A stretch of 64,000 bases of DNA, from positions 4,187,109-4,251,108 of the forward strand of contig NW_022098043.1 of the NCBI RefSeq assembly GCF_002288925.2, given 5' to 3'. Under the pieces are notes generated by a model, which saw nothing but the letters and a program-made list of their open reading frames with translations, had not been told where the DNA came from and searched no databases. A program made the position numbers and the translations under genes. The DNA is from Delphinapterus leucas. Its lineage: Eukaryota > Chordata > Mammalia > Artiodactyla > Monodontidae. Positions 41,969 to 52,214 of the stretch are shown piece after piece. Within the stretch, counting starts at the first letter, position 1. Each line of letters begins with the position of its first letter.

Positions 41969-42029
41969 AAGAACACACCTGTGTTGAGCATATACTATGC
42001 ATTGAGCACTAGCCCCTTCATATTGCCAC

Positions 42030-42462
42030 CAGAGCCACCCATCTGACCAGATCATGCTCCTGATTCAAGCCTCTGCTGGTCCTCCGGTGCCTTCTGAGCA
42101 CAGTGGCACCCAGTTCACCACCTGTCGTGCAGGTCCCCACCCTGCAGCAAAGGTTCCTACCACTCCCCTGAATGCATCACATTGCACACAGCCCTGTTGC
42201 TTTTCGGCATTCTCTAAACGTGACATCCTCCTCCGTGCCTCTGAGCCTTTGTGCATCCTCTTCCTTCCTCCTGGAGTGCATTCTCTTTTATCACCCCCTA
42301 GAAAACTCCTATGCATCCTTCAACATCCAGCTCAAGTCTCATGCCCCCAGTGAAGCGTTCTCAGCTTGCTGAGGGACGATTACCGGTATGACAACACTGT
42401 CACCAGCACTTACCTCCATCTATACTGAGTCCGTGCTCCTCCTTCCACTATTAGGGAGGTCC
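42030..42462 (+). repeat. L2 LINE 3' region
   Basis: GAGCCACCCATCTGACCAGA near 42032, GCCTTTGTGCATCCTCTTCC near 42243, CATCCAGCTCAAGTCTCATG near 42323, and CCAGTGAAGCGTTCTCAGCT near 42346. Confidence 0.75.
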
Positions 42463-42484
42463 CTGCGTAACATTGGAATTGAAT

Positions 42485-42620
42485 GTTGGCTCTGGAGACG
42501 GACAGTCCTGGGGAGGAATCCCAGATCTGCCATTTATTTGCTTAAACTTTCCGAGCCTTGGTTTCTGTAGAATGGGGCAGTGAGACTGACCTCTCCGTGT
42601 ATGTGATGTACTCGCGCCTT
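42485..42620 (+). repeat. MIR SINE
   Basis: TTGGCTCTGGAGACGGACAG near 42486, GAATCCCAGATCTGCCATTT near 42516, and TCCGAGCCTTGGTTTCTGTA near 42549. Confidence 0.8.
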
Positions 42621-43019
42621 AGGCTGGGCTGATCCAAAGCGGGCTCTAAAACTAGGACGTGAGGTGCAGGTGGTTCCCATGAGCCATGACCCAGGGAGCT
42701 TTTGCAGGGGAGTCAGGAAGTGAGAGCGAGGGATTGTCACCAAGGAAGGCATCATCCAGAAAGTTAACTGGTGTGGGTGACGGGACCCAGCCTGCTGGGG
42801 AGTGTGGGGACAGTGCATGACAAGCCTTAGATTCACCCCACCAGGAGGCAGGAGATGACTTTGCCAATCATCGATTGAGAACAACTTCCAGGGGAGTGCT
42901 AACTGCCAGGCACTCTGGCTTGCCCCACACTTGTGACCCGGGGAAAGGTGTCAGGTGGGGACTTCCAGACTATCAGGTTGGCGTGCACAGAGAGTGGGGA
43001 AACGGATGAGGCACTGATG
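42621..43019. other. Non-repetitive stretch, nothing recognised
   Basis: No gene or repeat recognised. The 116-codon antisense frame here has no domain. Confidence 0.45.
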
Positions 43020-43162
43020 GTACCTGCCACAACTTCTACACTGTGTGCTCAGTAACTATGTGTTGCCCACCTGTTTTCTCATGTGATTCCCACAACAGTC
43101 CTGGAAAGGGCATTCTGCCCATTTTACAGATGAGGAAATGGAGGTCCAGGGAAGTTCTCTGC
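43020..43162 (-). repeat. MIR SINE
   Basis: CTGTTTTCTCATGTGATTCC near 43071, GCCCATTTTACAGATGAGGA near 43117, then AATGGAGGTCCAGGGAAG. Confidence 0.8.
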
Positions 43163-43262
43163 AGTTTTTATTTGTTGAATAAGCCAATCAATGAACAAGC
43201 AAATAAACAGATCTCTCTGAAGTCACAGACTAAGTCAATCTATAAGAAGAGAACCCGAAGAG

Positions 43263-45617
43263 CTAACACCTATCCTTCTCAAACCCTTCCAAAATACAGC
43301 AGAGGAACACTCCCAAAATCTTTCTATGAGGCCAACATCACCCTGATACCAAAACCAGACAAAGATGTCACAAAGGAAGAAAACTACAGGCCAATATCAC
43401 TGATGAACATAGATGCAAAAATCCTCAACAAAATACTAGCAAACAGAACCCAACAGCACATTAAAAGGATCATACACCATGATCAAGTGGGGTTTATTCC
43501 AGGAATACAAGGATTCTTCAATATATGCAAATCAATCAACGTGATACACCATATTAACAAATTGAAGAAGAAAAACCATATGATCATCTCAGTAGATGCA
43601 GAGAAAGCTTTTGACAAAATTCAACACCCATTTATGATAAAAACCCTGCAGAAAGTAGGCATAGAGGGAACTTTCCTCAACATAATAAAGGCCATATATG
43701 ACAAACCCACAGCCAACATCATCCTCAATGGTGAAAAACTGAAACCATTCCCACTAAGATCAGGAACAAGACAAGGTTGCCCACTCTCACCACTCTTATT
43801 CAACATAGTTTTGGAAGTTTTATCCACAGCAGTCAGAGAAGAAAAAGAAATAAAAGGAATCCAAATCGGAAAAGAAGAAGTAAAGCTGTCACTGTTTGCA
43901 GATGACATGATACTACACATAGAGAATCCTAAAGACGCTACCAGAAAACTACTAGAGCTAATCAATGAATTTGGTAAAGTAGCAGGATACAAAATTAATG
44001 CACAGAAATCTCTGGCATTCTTATACACTAGTGATGAAAAATCTGAAAATGAAATTAAGAAAACACTCCCATTTACCATTGCAACAAAAAGAATAAAATA
44101 TCTAGGAGTAAACTTACCTAAGGAGACAAAAGACCTGTATGCAGAAAAGTATAAGATACTGATGAAAGAAATTAAAGATGATACAGATAGATGGAGAGAT
44201 ATACCATGTTCTTGGATTCGAAGAATCAACATTGTGAAAATGACTCTACTACCCAAAGCAATCTACAGATTCAACGCAATCCCTGTCAAGCTAGCAATGG
44301 CATTTTTCACAGAACTAGAACAAAAAATTTCACAATTTGTATGGAAACACAAAAGACCCCGAATAGCCAAAGCAATCTTGAGAACGAAAAACGGAGCTGG
44401 AGGCATCAGGCTCCCTGACTTCAGACTATACTACAAAGCTACAGTAATCAAGACAGTATGGTACTGGCACAAAAACAGAAATATAGATCAATGGAACAGG
44501 ATAGAAAACCCAGAGATAAACCCACGCACAGATGGTCACCTTATCTTTGATAAAGGAGGCAAGAATATACAGTGGAGAAAAGACAGCCTCTTCAATAAGT
44601 GGTGCTGGAAAAACTGGACAGGTACATGTAAGAGTATGAAATTAGAACACTCCCTAACACCATACACAAAAATAAGCTCAAAATGGATTAAAGACCTAAA
44701 TGTAAGGAGAGACACTATCAAACTCTTAGAGGAAAACATAGGCAGAACACTCTATGACATAAATCACAGCACGATCCTTTTTGACCCACCTCCTAGAGAA
44801 ATGGAAATAAAAACAAAATTTAAAAATGGGATCTAATGAAACTTAAAAGCTTCTGCACAGCAAAGGAAACCATAAACAAGACGAAAAGACAACCCTCAGA
44901 ATGGGAGAAAATATTTGCAAATGAAGCAACTGACAAAGGATTAATCTCCAAAATTTACAAGCAGCTCATGCAGCTCAATAACAAAAAACCAAACAACCCA
45001 ATCCAAAAATGGGCAGAAGATCTAAATAGATAATTCTCCAAAGAAGATATACAGACTGCCAACAAACACATGAAAGAATGCTCAACATTATTAATCATTA
45101 GAGAAATGCAAATCAAAACTACAATGAGATATCACCTCACACTGGTCAGAATGGCCATCATCAAAAAATCTAGAAACAATAAATGCTGGAGAGGGTGTGG
45201 AGAAAAGGGAACCCTCTTGCACTGTTGGTGGGAATGTAAATTGATACAGCCACTATGGAGAACAGTATGGAGGTTCCTTAAAAAACTACAAATAGAGCTA
45301 CCATACGACCCAGCAATCCCACTCCTGGGCATATACCCTGAGAAAACCATAATTCAAAAAGAGTCATGTACCAAAATGTCAATGCAGCTCTATTTACAAT
45401 AGCCAGGACATGGAAGCAACCTAAGTGTCCATCAACAGATGAATGGATAAAGAAGATGTGGCACATATATACAATGGAATATTACTCAGCCATAAAAAGA
45501 AACGAAACTGAGTTATTTGTAGTGAGGTGGATGGACTTAGAGACTGTCATACAGAGTGAAGTAAGTCAGAAAGAGAAAAACAAATACCGTATGCTAACAC
45601 ATGTATATGGAATCTAA
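43263..45617 (+). pseudogene. L1 ORF2p RT and C-terminal region
   Basis: Reverse transcriptase part of ORF2p, without the endonuclease. About 520 codons are open from the 5' junction to 44836: the [16 protein letters not shown] block, the [10 protein letters not shown] and [12 protein letters not shown] blocks, [12 protein letters not shown], and the catalytic FADD in [12 protein letters not shown] near 43896-43910. A single-base loss near 44820 breaks the frame. It continues at 44836-45033 to a stop after NR, then to the [19 protein letters not shown] knuckle (45070-45402), with another shift before 45366-45617. The open frame starts at an ATG at 43043 in non-L1 DNA, so its first 70 or so codons are not L1. 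Without the endonuclease and with these breaks it cannot retrotranspose. Confidence 0.92.
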
Positions 45618-45793
45618 AAAAAAAAAAAGGTCATGAAGGACCTAGGGGTAAGATGGGAATAAAGACACAGACCTACTAGAGCATGGACTTGAGGATATAG
45701 GGTGGGGGAAGGGTAAGTTGTGACAAAGTGAGAGAGTGGCATGGACATATATACACTACCAAATGTAAAATAGATAGCTAGTGGGAAGCAGCC

Positions 45794-45893
45794 NNNNNNN
45801 NNNNNNNNNNNNNNNNNNNNNNNNNNNNNNNNNNNNNNNNNNNNNNNNNNNNNNNNNNNNNNNNNNNNNNNNNNNNNNNNNNNNNNNNNNNNN
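45794..45893. other. Assembly gap, 100 N
   Basis: Exactly 100 N inside the 3' UTR of L1 copy 3. In copies 1 and 2 the same interval (13593-13753 and 18342-18502) is 161 bases, so the N length is probably a placeholder. Confidence 0.99.
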
Positions 45894-45950
45894 AATTATA
45901 CTCCAATAAAGATGTTAAAAAAAAAAAAAAAAAAGAAGAGAACCCAAGAG

Positions 45951-46109
45951 CACCTGATTCCTAGATGTGGCTTTTGCTTTCCCCTTTTCTGCCCAGGTGC
46001 CTCTCCACAGGGCCTGTGCTGTGACTCAAATCTCCCTCCCCAAGCAGTGACTGAGCAGGTGGTGACCCTCTCTCAGGTTCAGATGAGGAAAGCCCAGGGA
46101 TGTCAGGAG
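45951..46109. other. Short unrecognised stretch
   Basis: No repeat or gene recognised. A faint antisense MIR trace may lie at about 46025-46090. Confidence 0.35.
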
Positions 46110-46212
46110 TGTCAGGTTCTGGTCCTTTTTGTACCCTCAGCCTCAGAATGACTTTGGACAGATCCCAGCTCTCTCTGGGCTTCATTTCTTCATCTGTTGG
46201 ATGGTGTGTGTG
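46110..46212 (+). repeat. MIR SINE fragment
   Basis: TTCATTTCTTCATCTGTTGG near 46181, preceded by GACTTTGGACAGATCCCAGC near 46150. Diverged sense MIR. Confidence 0.6.
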
Positions 46213-46344
46213 TGTAAGATCAGTCAAGTGCCTCAAGTTGTCAGAAAAGGGGGAGGCTTTGGGCTAGACTGCCCAGACTTGCTAAGGCTGGCACGGGGGA
46301 TGGAGGGGACTGATTTGTCCCCTCTGTCCAGCCCTCTACTCGGC

Positions 46345-46420
46345 AGGGCTGTGGGGTTCAGTGGTTAGAGCACCTGATGATTCGTCCCTGCCTGGCTCTG
46401 AGGTCAGACTTTGGCCCAGT
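46345..46420 (+). repeat. MIR SINE 5' fragment, possible
   Basis: GGGTTCAGTGGTTAGAGCAC near 46353 followed by CTCTGAGGTCAGACTTTGG near 46397 fits the tRNA-like MIR start. Confidence 0.4.
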
Positions 46421-46469
46421 GCAGCTCAGTTGGCAGCCTTTGTTCCACAGACCTACACTCCCAGCTCTG

Positions 46470-46722
46470 GCCATGACTGAGCCCTGACCTTGGCCCATCT
46501 GGTCTTTGACCTTGGTGATGAATGGAGTCCTGATTTGAACACAGACTGACGCTGTCCCTGTCACAGTCTGACCCCTGAGCCAAACCGTATACTGACTCTT
46601 GACCTGGCCACAGACTGACTTTTGATCTCAGCCACAGACTGACCCCAGCTATAGACTGACCCCTGATCCAACCACAAACCTCAGACCCAGGCTGAACTCT
46701 GATCCCAACCACAGACTGACCT
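46470..46722 (+). repeat. Degenerate minisatellite, CACAGACTGACC core
   Basis: Several decayed units of about 24-36 bases sharing CACAGACTGACC followed by CTGATCC or TTGATCTC (for example near 46533, 46609, 46632, 46648 and 46700). The spacing is irregular. The antisense frame 46404-46712 shows the matching peptide repetition. No known family recognised. Confidence 0.75.
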
Positions 46723-47077
46723 CAGGTTTCTGGGCAGTGGCTGGTCAGGCTAAGATTAATCACTTATATTCCTCAGCTACCCTCCCTGTCAAGTGGGTTT
46801 GAGGTACAACCGCATTCAAGTAGGAGAGCCTCTCCTTGGGATGGAGAAACAATGGAAAGGGTGGCAGGGAGGCGGGGCCTATCTGACCCTGAGTCCCACT
46901 ATGGCTGATCATGGCCACCAACTCCAGCTCTGCATCCATCAGGCTGGGATCCAGCTCCTACCCTTGGTTGATTAGCCCCTCCAGAGCCTGCATCCTGCCC
47001 TTGTTCTTTGGGGGCTGTGATCTCTGGGGGTGCTGGATGTGATGTATCCCTTTAGACACTAGAGACACTCTAAAGAG
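46723..47077. other. Non-repetitive stretch, nothing recognised
   Basis: Unique DNA with no gene features. Confidence 0.4.
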
Positions 47078-47190
47078 CCTTGGTATGGGAGGCAGAAGAC
47101 AGGGTTTGGATCCCAGCTCTGGCACTGACTCACTATGTGATGTTGGGCATGACCTTCCTGGCCTCAGTTGCTCCGTCCTGCCTCTTCCCT
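47078..47190 (+). repeat. MIR SINE
   Basis: GACAGGGTTTGGATCCCAGC near 47098, TCTGGCACTGACTCACTATG near 47118, and CTGGCCTCAGTTGCTCCGTC near 47158. Confidence 0.85.
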
Positions 47191-47285
47191 ACCAGACTTG
47201 GAAAGTGTTCCCTAACCATGAAACGGGCACAGTGGTGGTTTATAACTCAAGGTTGATTGGGATGAATCAACGAGACAGTTGCCTC

Positions 47286-47655
47286 AGAACCTTGGCACTC
47301 TATTCCCTCTGCCTGGACACCCTTCCCTCAGACACCCCCATGGCTCACTTCCTCCTCTCCTTCAGCTTTCTGCTCGAATGTCATCTTGGGGGATTCCACC
47401 TCCCTCCCAAAATGCTCTCTATCCTTATTCCCTACTTAATTTTTCTCCAGAAGTTATCACCACTTGCCACACTATATATTTTAATTATATATATATTATA
47501 ATGATTTATAATATATCTTTCTCCCTTGTCTGGAATACAAGTTTCACAAGGGCAGGAATTTCTCTATGCTTTGTTCACTGTTGTGATCCTGGTACCTTAA
47601 ACATAGAAGCATAGAAGATGTTTGATCAATATTTAAGTGAATGAATGAATGAATA
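47286..47655 (+). repeat. L2 LINE 3' end with (TGAA)n tail
   Basis: CTGCCTGGACACCCTTCCCT near 47310, TCTGCTCGAATGTCATCTTG near 47369, AAGTTATCACCACTTGCCAC near 47451, ATTAT-rich stretch, ACAAGGGCAGGAATTTCTCT near 47546, and GTGAATGAATGAATGAATAA at 47637. Confidence 0.9.
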
Positions 47656-47867
47656 ACTGACTCATGGAAAGCACTTAAACCACAGCACCCAGCACTAAAT
47701 ACTTAATTGATGATATTTTCTGTCATGGTGATTTTCATCATTATCGATGGGTGATGTAGCCATAAGGAGGTGGACCTCGCCTCCTCACAGGAGTCTTCCA
47801 AGACCACTCCAGTCCAAGCTGACCGCACTTGCTCAGAGCTGCCGTGGTTATCACGTGGGGGAAGTTG
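47656..47867. other. Mostly unique, MIR 3' trace at the left
   Basis: GGAAAGCACTTAAACCACAG near 47667 and CCCAGCACTAAATACTTAAT near 47688 may be a MIR end. The rest is unrecognised. Confidence 0.4.
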
Positions 47868-48015
47868 AATAAGCCCTAGACTTGGAAACTGCCAGTTTAG
47901 GCTTCACTTCCCAGCTCCTCTATTCCTGGCTGTGTGGCTTCATACACAATTGTGTATTGTCTCTGAGCCTCAGTTTCCTAACAGTCAATGGGAGACTATG
48001 AGTAGCTACCCTATG
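47868..48015 (+). repeat. MIR SINE
   Basis: CCCTAGACTTGGAAACTGCC near 47874, then TGTCTCTGAGCCTCAGTTTC near 47959 and TCAATGGGAGACTATGAG near 47985. Confidence 0.8.
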
Positions 48016-48144
48016 GGATGACGTGGGCCTCTAAGGGATGGGGCATCCACGGTGCTGGGCGCACAGGTGGCCATGGCTGTGATCCCTGGGACTCAGGCAC
48101 ACATGCTCTCTGCTCTGTTCCATGGGCCATCCTGCCTCATTTGT

Positions 48145-48230
48145 TGGACTGTAAGTCCCTGAAGGGACTAGACCCTGATCCTCTTGGTCTCTTGTCTTCC
48201 CAACAGCCTGAGGCCAGGCCGAGGGCCAGT
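48145..48230 (+). repeat. L2 3' end fragment
   Basis: GGACTGTAAGTCCCTGAAGG near 48147 followed by GACTAGACCCTGATCC resembles the L2 GTAAGCTCC and GGGCAGGGACC segment. Confidence 0.45.
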
Positions 48231-48439
48231 AAGGTGGAGATGCATCCTATTGGCTGATGGATTGACAAAATCGTGACTGTGCTTCTGCGTACATGACAGT
48301 TACAGCCACCAGGGGGCGGCCTGGCTATGTGCACAAAGAGCTGCCCCTGGTTGGTAACTTTTAACATCTGCTATTCTCCTGACAGACAAGGGGAGGCCTG
48401 GTCCATACCCCAACCTGTCAGTTATTTCTATCATTCTAG
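48231..48439. other. Short unique stretch
   Basis: No repeat or gene recognised. Confidence 0.4.
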
Positions 48440-48572
48440 TGGAGAAAGAGCCAGGAGGCCTGGATTTCAAGGTCTGCTGCTCACATGCTGTGTGATCTTG
48501 GGAAAGAAGCTCTCCCTCTCTGGACCTCAGTTTCCTCAGCTGTCAAATGAAGAACACCAGCCATGGCATCCT
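48440..48572 (+). repeat. MIR SINE
   Basis: GGAGGCCTGGATTTCAAGGT near 48454, TGCTGTGTGATCTTGGGAAA near 48486, and CTGGACCTCAGTTTCCTCAG near 48520. Confidence 0.88.
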
Positions 48573-48834
48573 ATCATGTTGTGGGACCCAGGGTTTGTCT
48601 CAACTTGTTTTTAATCAATAAGTGTGTTCCTGCAGGCCACAAAGTATTTCTTCCTTTTCCTCCTAATTCCTTCTTCCTGACACCTGGAAGAGGGTCTTGC
48701 CTTATTGTACATGCTGCCCTCTGTTTGCTGGAAAAAGAACTACAGCTTCAGGGACAGCCCTCAAGCGTGGTTCAGAGGAGGAAGAAGCAGAAGCTGGGGA
48801 AGGCTTGGGAGGCAAGTACTGTCAATTGACTCAC
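48573..48834. other. Short unique stretch
   Basis: No repeat family or gene recognised; frames of under 100 codons only. Confidence 0.4.
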
Positions 48835-48948
48835 TTAGCCAACATTTACTGAGCTCCTTCTGTATACCAGGCCTAGTGTCAGGCCCTGAGAACACAGCAA
48901 TGAAAACAATATGGCCCATGCCTTCAAAGAGATCACAGTCATTTGCAG
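48835..48948 (-). repeat. L2 LINE 3' fragment
   Basis: CCAACATTTACTGAGCTCCT near 48839, TATACCAGGCCTAGTGTCAG near 48862, and GAACACAGCAATGAAAACAA near 48889. Confidence 0.75.
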
Positions 48949-48999
48949 GGGTTGCACATCCGGGGTTTTCTTTGGCCTGCTCTGTACTTCTCTGATCTG

Positions 49000-49255
49000 A
49001 TACTGTAGTGTAGTGGCTAAGAGCATGAGCTCTGGTGTGTGAGGATGCTTGGATTCAAATCTTGGCCTTGCCATTTACTAGGTGTCTGACCTTGGACTTC
49101 TTCAGTGCCTTTGTTTCCCCAGCTATAAGATAGGGATAATAATACTACCCACCTCACAGGGTTGCTGAAAGGGTTGAAGTAATTCATACATCTAAAGTAC
49201 TCAGAGCAGTGCCCAGTCAGTTCTGGATAGGTATCAGCTACAATAATAATGGAAA
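49000..49255 (+). repeat. MIR SINE, full length
   Basis: One of the best copies: AGTGTAGTGGCTAAGAGCAT near 49007, GCTTGGATTCAAATCTTGGC near 49047, GCCATTTACTAGGTGTCTGA near 49070, GGGATAATAATACTACCCAC near 49133, GGGTTGCTGAAAGGGTTGAA near 49160, and AGCAGTGCCCAGTCAG near 49205. Confidence 0.93.
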
Positions 49256-49550
49256 CATATTTGTGGAAAGATGAAAGGAACAACATGCGTATATTTCCAA
49301 TCTTGATTGGATAAGAGCTTGCCTGTACAACCTGTCTCTACGGGGGTCTTATATGAGGGTCAGCTCAGTTGAGCTCATTTTGCAATGGGCATCTTCAATT
49401 CAGAATGGCCCCACCCTTGTTTTCATCCCACCCTTGGGCTGGCCCCGCATGGCTCTAGATGAGGCCTGAGCTGGGCATCCCAACTGCCATCAACAGAGCC
49501 AGGGTGATGGTGGAAACAAGGTGACTGGCCCGGCCTGTAAGGCAGATCCC
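49256..49550. other. Non-repetitive stretch
   Basis: No repeat or gene recognised. Confidence 0.4.
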
Positions 49551-49680
49551 GTGCTGGCGGTGATGCTGATAGCAGCGCTGTTAATAATACTGATGACGGT
49601 GCTGACGGCGGTGGTGCTGATGGTCTGATGGTGATGCTGCTGGTGATATTGGGGGTGGTGCTGCTGGTGGTGGTGCTGGC
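49551..49680 (+). repeat. GGTGCTGAT-type simple repeat
   Basis: Interrupted units of GCTGATGGT and GGTGGTGCTG over about 130 bases. The Thr/Ser/Pro/Ala-rich antisense frame is an artefact. Confidence 0.9.
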
Positions 49681-49879
49681 AGGAGCTCTGGGGCTTGGCA
49701 CAGGGAACCTGACCTAACTTTCCTCTCTCTCAATCTCCTCAAGCCTCAGCCACCCTCAAAGTCCTGGGACAAGGGGACGGGATACAGATTCCCTCTGAAC
49801 TTCCTAGGAACTATTTTTGAGTCAGGAAAAGGAGGTCATAATCGAAGCACTAAGTACCCCACCTCATCCTCCTTATAAA

Positions 49880-49950
49880 GGCTGTGAGACACTTCATGTC
49901 TCTCTGCTTCAGTTTCTTCTTCTGTGAAATGGGAAAGGGTAGAAAGCACA
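49880..49950 (+). repeat. MIR SINE core fragment
   Basis: GTCTCTCTGCTTCAGTTTCT near 49898, then TCTGTGAAATGGGAAAGG near 49921. Confidence 0.65.
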
Positions 49951-50021
49951 TTGGTCCTGACCTTTAAAATTTTGCTTTGAAAATTTAATGAAATCTGGAC
50001 CACCCCCCTCAGGAAATGCAG

Positions 50022-50104
50022 ACACATACACAACCACACACAAACGCAACCAAAGCTCCACACACACGTACACACAACCACACACACGCATACACACACA
50101 ACCG
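50022..50104 (+). repeat. CA-rich simple repeat
   Basis: Impure ACAC run with AACCACACACA and CGCA interruptions. Val/Cys-rich antisense frames are artefacts. Confidence 0.92.
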
Positions 50105-50727
50105 CCCACATAACCACAAGTCTCTGTGTGATCTGGGGGTTTCCAGCTCTTCTTCAGGTCCGTGGACCCCAGTTCTGTCTCCTGGATAGGCTAATCTCTA
50201 ACCCCTCTGCCAGCCCCGTCATCCAGGACTCCCTGGTCTGAGGCCCTCTCTCCTGAAGCCCAAGCCGGGCCTGGGTGGCCTGTGCTAGGTGGCACCAGGG
50301 GGCTGCCCGTGTCTGATCCAGGCTGCCCATTCCTCTGGCCCCCACCACAGAATCTGCTTGGGCTCAGGGTCCTAGGAGGGCCCTACAGGAAAGGAGGAGT
50401 TGGTGGGTAGAAGCCACAAGCTAAGGGGTGGGTGTTGGTGGTAATAGCATCTCTGGCTACTGATGTGGGCAAAGTGAGTTCACACCTGGCCCCTCCCGGA
50501 GCACGGCCTCCAGTGACTCAGTGGAATCAGGGAAAGAGTTTAGCTACCTATACCCAAGTGAGCGGAGAAAAGCGAAAGAAGTCCTCTCCCCAGGCAGCTT
50601 CCTGGGGCCCAGACCGCACTCTCTGTACATGGAGCCTCGAGCAGGGGGCAGCAAAAAGCAGGAAACATGAGATCTGGGTTCCAGTCTGATTCCACCTTAG
50701 TTAAAAAGCTGTTCACGGTCACAGGGC
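50105..50727. other. GC-rich non-repetitive stretch
   Basis: No repeat or gene recognised. Confidence 0.4.
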
Positions 50728-50915
50728 ATTACATTTTGCAAAGCATCCCCACGTGCATCATTATAGGTGAGCCCCACCAGAACCCTGGGAAGTAAGGCTA
50801 GTTCTGTCACTGCAGAAAACGGCTCAGAAAGGCTGATTGACTTGACCAAGGTCCCACCGCAAGGAAGGGGCTGAGTGAAGCCTTGGACCTAGTCCTGGCT
50901 CCCAATCCAGTGCCC
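50728..50915 (-). repeat. MIR SINE
   Basis: GGGAAGTAAGGCTAGTTCTG near 50787, GAAAACGGCTCAGAAAGGCT near 50815, GACCAAGGTCCCACCGCAAG near 50844, with a diverged 3' end. Confidence 0.7.
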
Positions 50916-50939
50916 TTTCCAAAACCTCAGAAACCCCTG

Positions 50940-51035
50940 CTACTCCCTGGCTGTGGGAAGAGGATCAATCCCCTTCCCTCTCCAGACTCAGCTTCCTCAT
51001 CCATGAAAAGATATTGGACCAGAGGAGCCCTGGGG
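50940..51035 (+). repeat. MIR SINE fragment
   Basis: CTCCAGACTCAGCTTCCTCA near 50980, then TCCATGAAAAGATATTGGAC, in sense orientation. Confidence 0.55.
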
Positions 51036-51089
51036 GACTTTCCAGCCCTGACCTTTTAGGACTGTCCATGTTTATTCTCTGAGGCAGCA

Positions 51090-51215
51090 GGTGGGGGATT
51101 ATCACCCCATTTCACAGATGGGGAACAGGTCCAGACAGGGAAGCAACTTGGCCAAGGCCTCAGCGCAAGGAAGTGGCAGAGCTGGGACGAGAAGCCAGGT
51201 CTGCAGACCCCCAGC
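51090..51215 (-). repeat. MIR SINE
   Basis: ACCCCATTTCACAGATGGGG near 51104, GCAACTTGGCCAAGGCCTCA near 51143, and GAAGTGGCAGAGCTGGGACG near 51170. Confidence 0.85.
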
Positions 51216-51599
51216 CACAGAGTCAGTGGCCCCAGGCCGAGCTGGGTTTCTAAGAATAAAGCCGGCTCCCAGAACAGACCAGAGAACAGGGACTTTTGGG
51301 CCCAGCTGTTTCCCAAGTGTGAGCTCAGGGAGGACCGGCTTGGGGTGGAGGGTGGGAAGGGGTGACCACTTCCTGCTTGGGCTGGTGCGGTCCCCGTGGG
51401 GTGGTCATCAGAGGCCGACCACTTCCCGGTCTGGGCCGCCTTCCCCTTTCTGAGCCTGGGAGGGGACGGGCGGCCTAGTGAGGTGCCCCTCGCGTGCTGC
51501 GGCCTGGACGGCGTCTGGCCTCTTTTCATTTCCCCTGTTCACCGCGTCCCTCTCCACAGCCACCAACGGTCGGAAGTTGCACAGGGCTGCCCGCCCGGT
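51216..51599. other. CpG-bearing GC-rich stretch
   Basis: CpGs are frequent at about 51380-51600 (GTGCGGTCCCCGTGG, GGGACGGGCGGCC, CCTCGCGTGCTGCGG). The 137-codon frame at 51396-51809 crosses into the MIR and has no domain. It is a possible small CpG island; no gene is called. Confidence 0.4.
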
Positions 51600-51805
51600 C
51601 CCCTGTCCACAGCTGAGCACCTCCCGGCCCTGCTGTGTGCTGGGCCCTCAGGGGAGCTGCCTACGGAGGGTCTGCCGCGAGGCCTTCTCACTCCCACTGA
51701 GGCTCAGAGAGGTTGTCGGTGGCCCAGGGTCACACAGCTAGTAAGTGGCAGAACGAGAATTAGAACTCAGATGTGTCTGACTCCAACTCTGCCTCCTTTG
51801 CACAT
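51600..51805 (-). repeat. MIR SINE, nearly full length
   Basis: CTGCTGTGTGCTGGGCCCTC near 51630, CACTGAGGCTCAGAGAGG near 51696, GGGTCACACAGCTAGTAAGT near 51727, and TAGAACTCAGATGTGTCTGA near 51762. Confidence 0.9.
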
Positions 51806-52214
51806 TTAACATCCACAGTGGCCCCCAGAGGAAGTCTGAGCCAGAGGAGGCTTGGACATGGGAGGCATTGGAAGGATCCCGCCAGACACTGAGCTCTGAG
51901 GGCAGCGATGGCGGCTGCTCCTCCTCCCTGTTATATCCCAGGACGAGCCCCGCACCTGCCCCAGAGCAGGTCCTCGGGACACACTAAAAGACAAACGCAC
52001 CCTAACTGCTCCCAGCCAACTGCACAGATAGGCCTGAGCCCTGGGCTTGGGGACATGGACCTGAGGGAGACACGGCGCCTTACTCCTTATCCCCTGACTC
52101 TTATACAGGAACGGTGCTCGAGATTTTTAAATACACCTCAAATCCCATGTGGGAGATCACAACACCCTTTAATCCTTCTAGCGGGGAAGCCAGAGGGTCA
52201 CAGGGTCTCAGAGT
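51806..52214. other. Non-repetitive stretch
   Basis: An L2-end-like CCCGCACCTGCCCCAGAGCA near 51949 is too short to call. Nothing else recognised. Confidence 0.4.

Larger units (their letters stand above)
43263..45932 (+). mobile_element. LINE-1 copy 3, youngest, 5'-truncated
   Basis: Sense L1 of about 2.7 kb, from the ORF2 RT start to the A tail. Target-site duplication AAGAAGAGAACCCGAAGAG at 43244-43262 and AAGAAGAGAACCCAAGAG at 45933-45950 (one base deleted). The 3' UTR keeps a CCTACTAG block at about 45673 absent from copies 1 and 2, so it is another subfamily. An assembly gap interrupts the 3' UTR. Confidence 0.95.

Noticed and set aside
43621..44256. 211-codon antisense frame
   Set aside because: Antisense of the L1 reverse-transcriptase coding region.
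46345..46420. tRNA-like GGTTCAGTGGTTAGAGCAC
   Set aside because: No complete cloverleaf follows; it fits the tRNA-derived head of a MIR.
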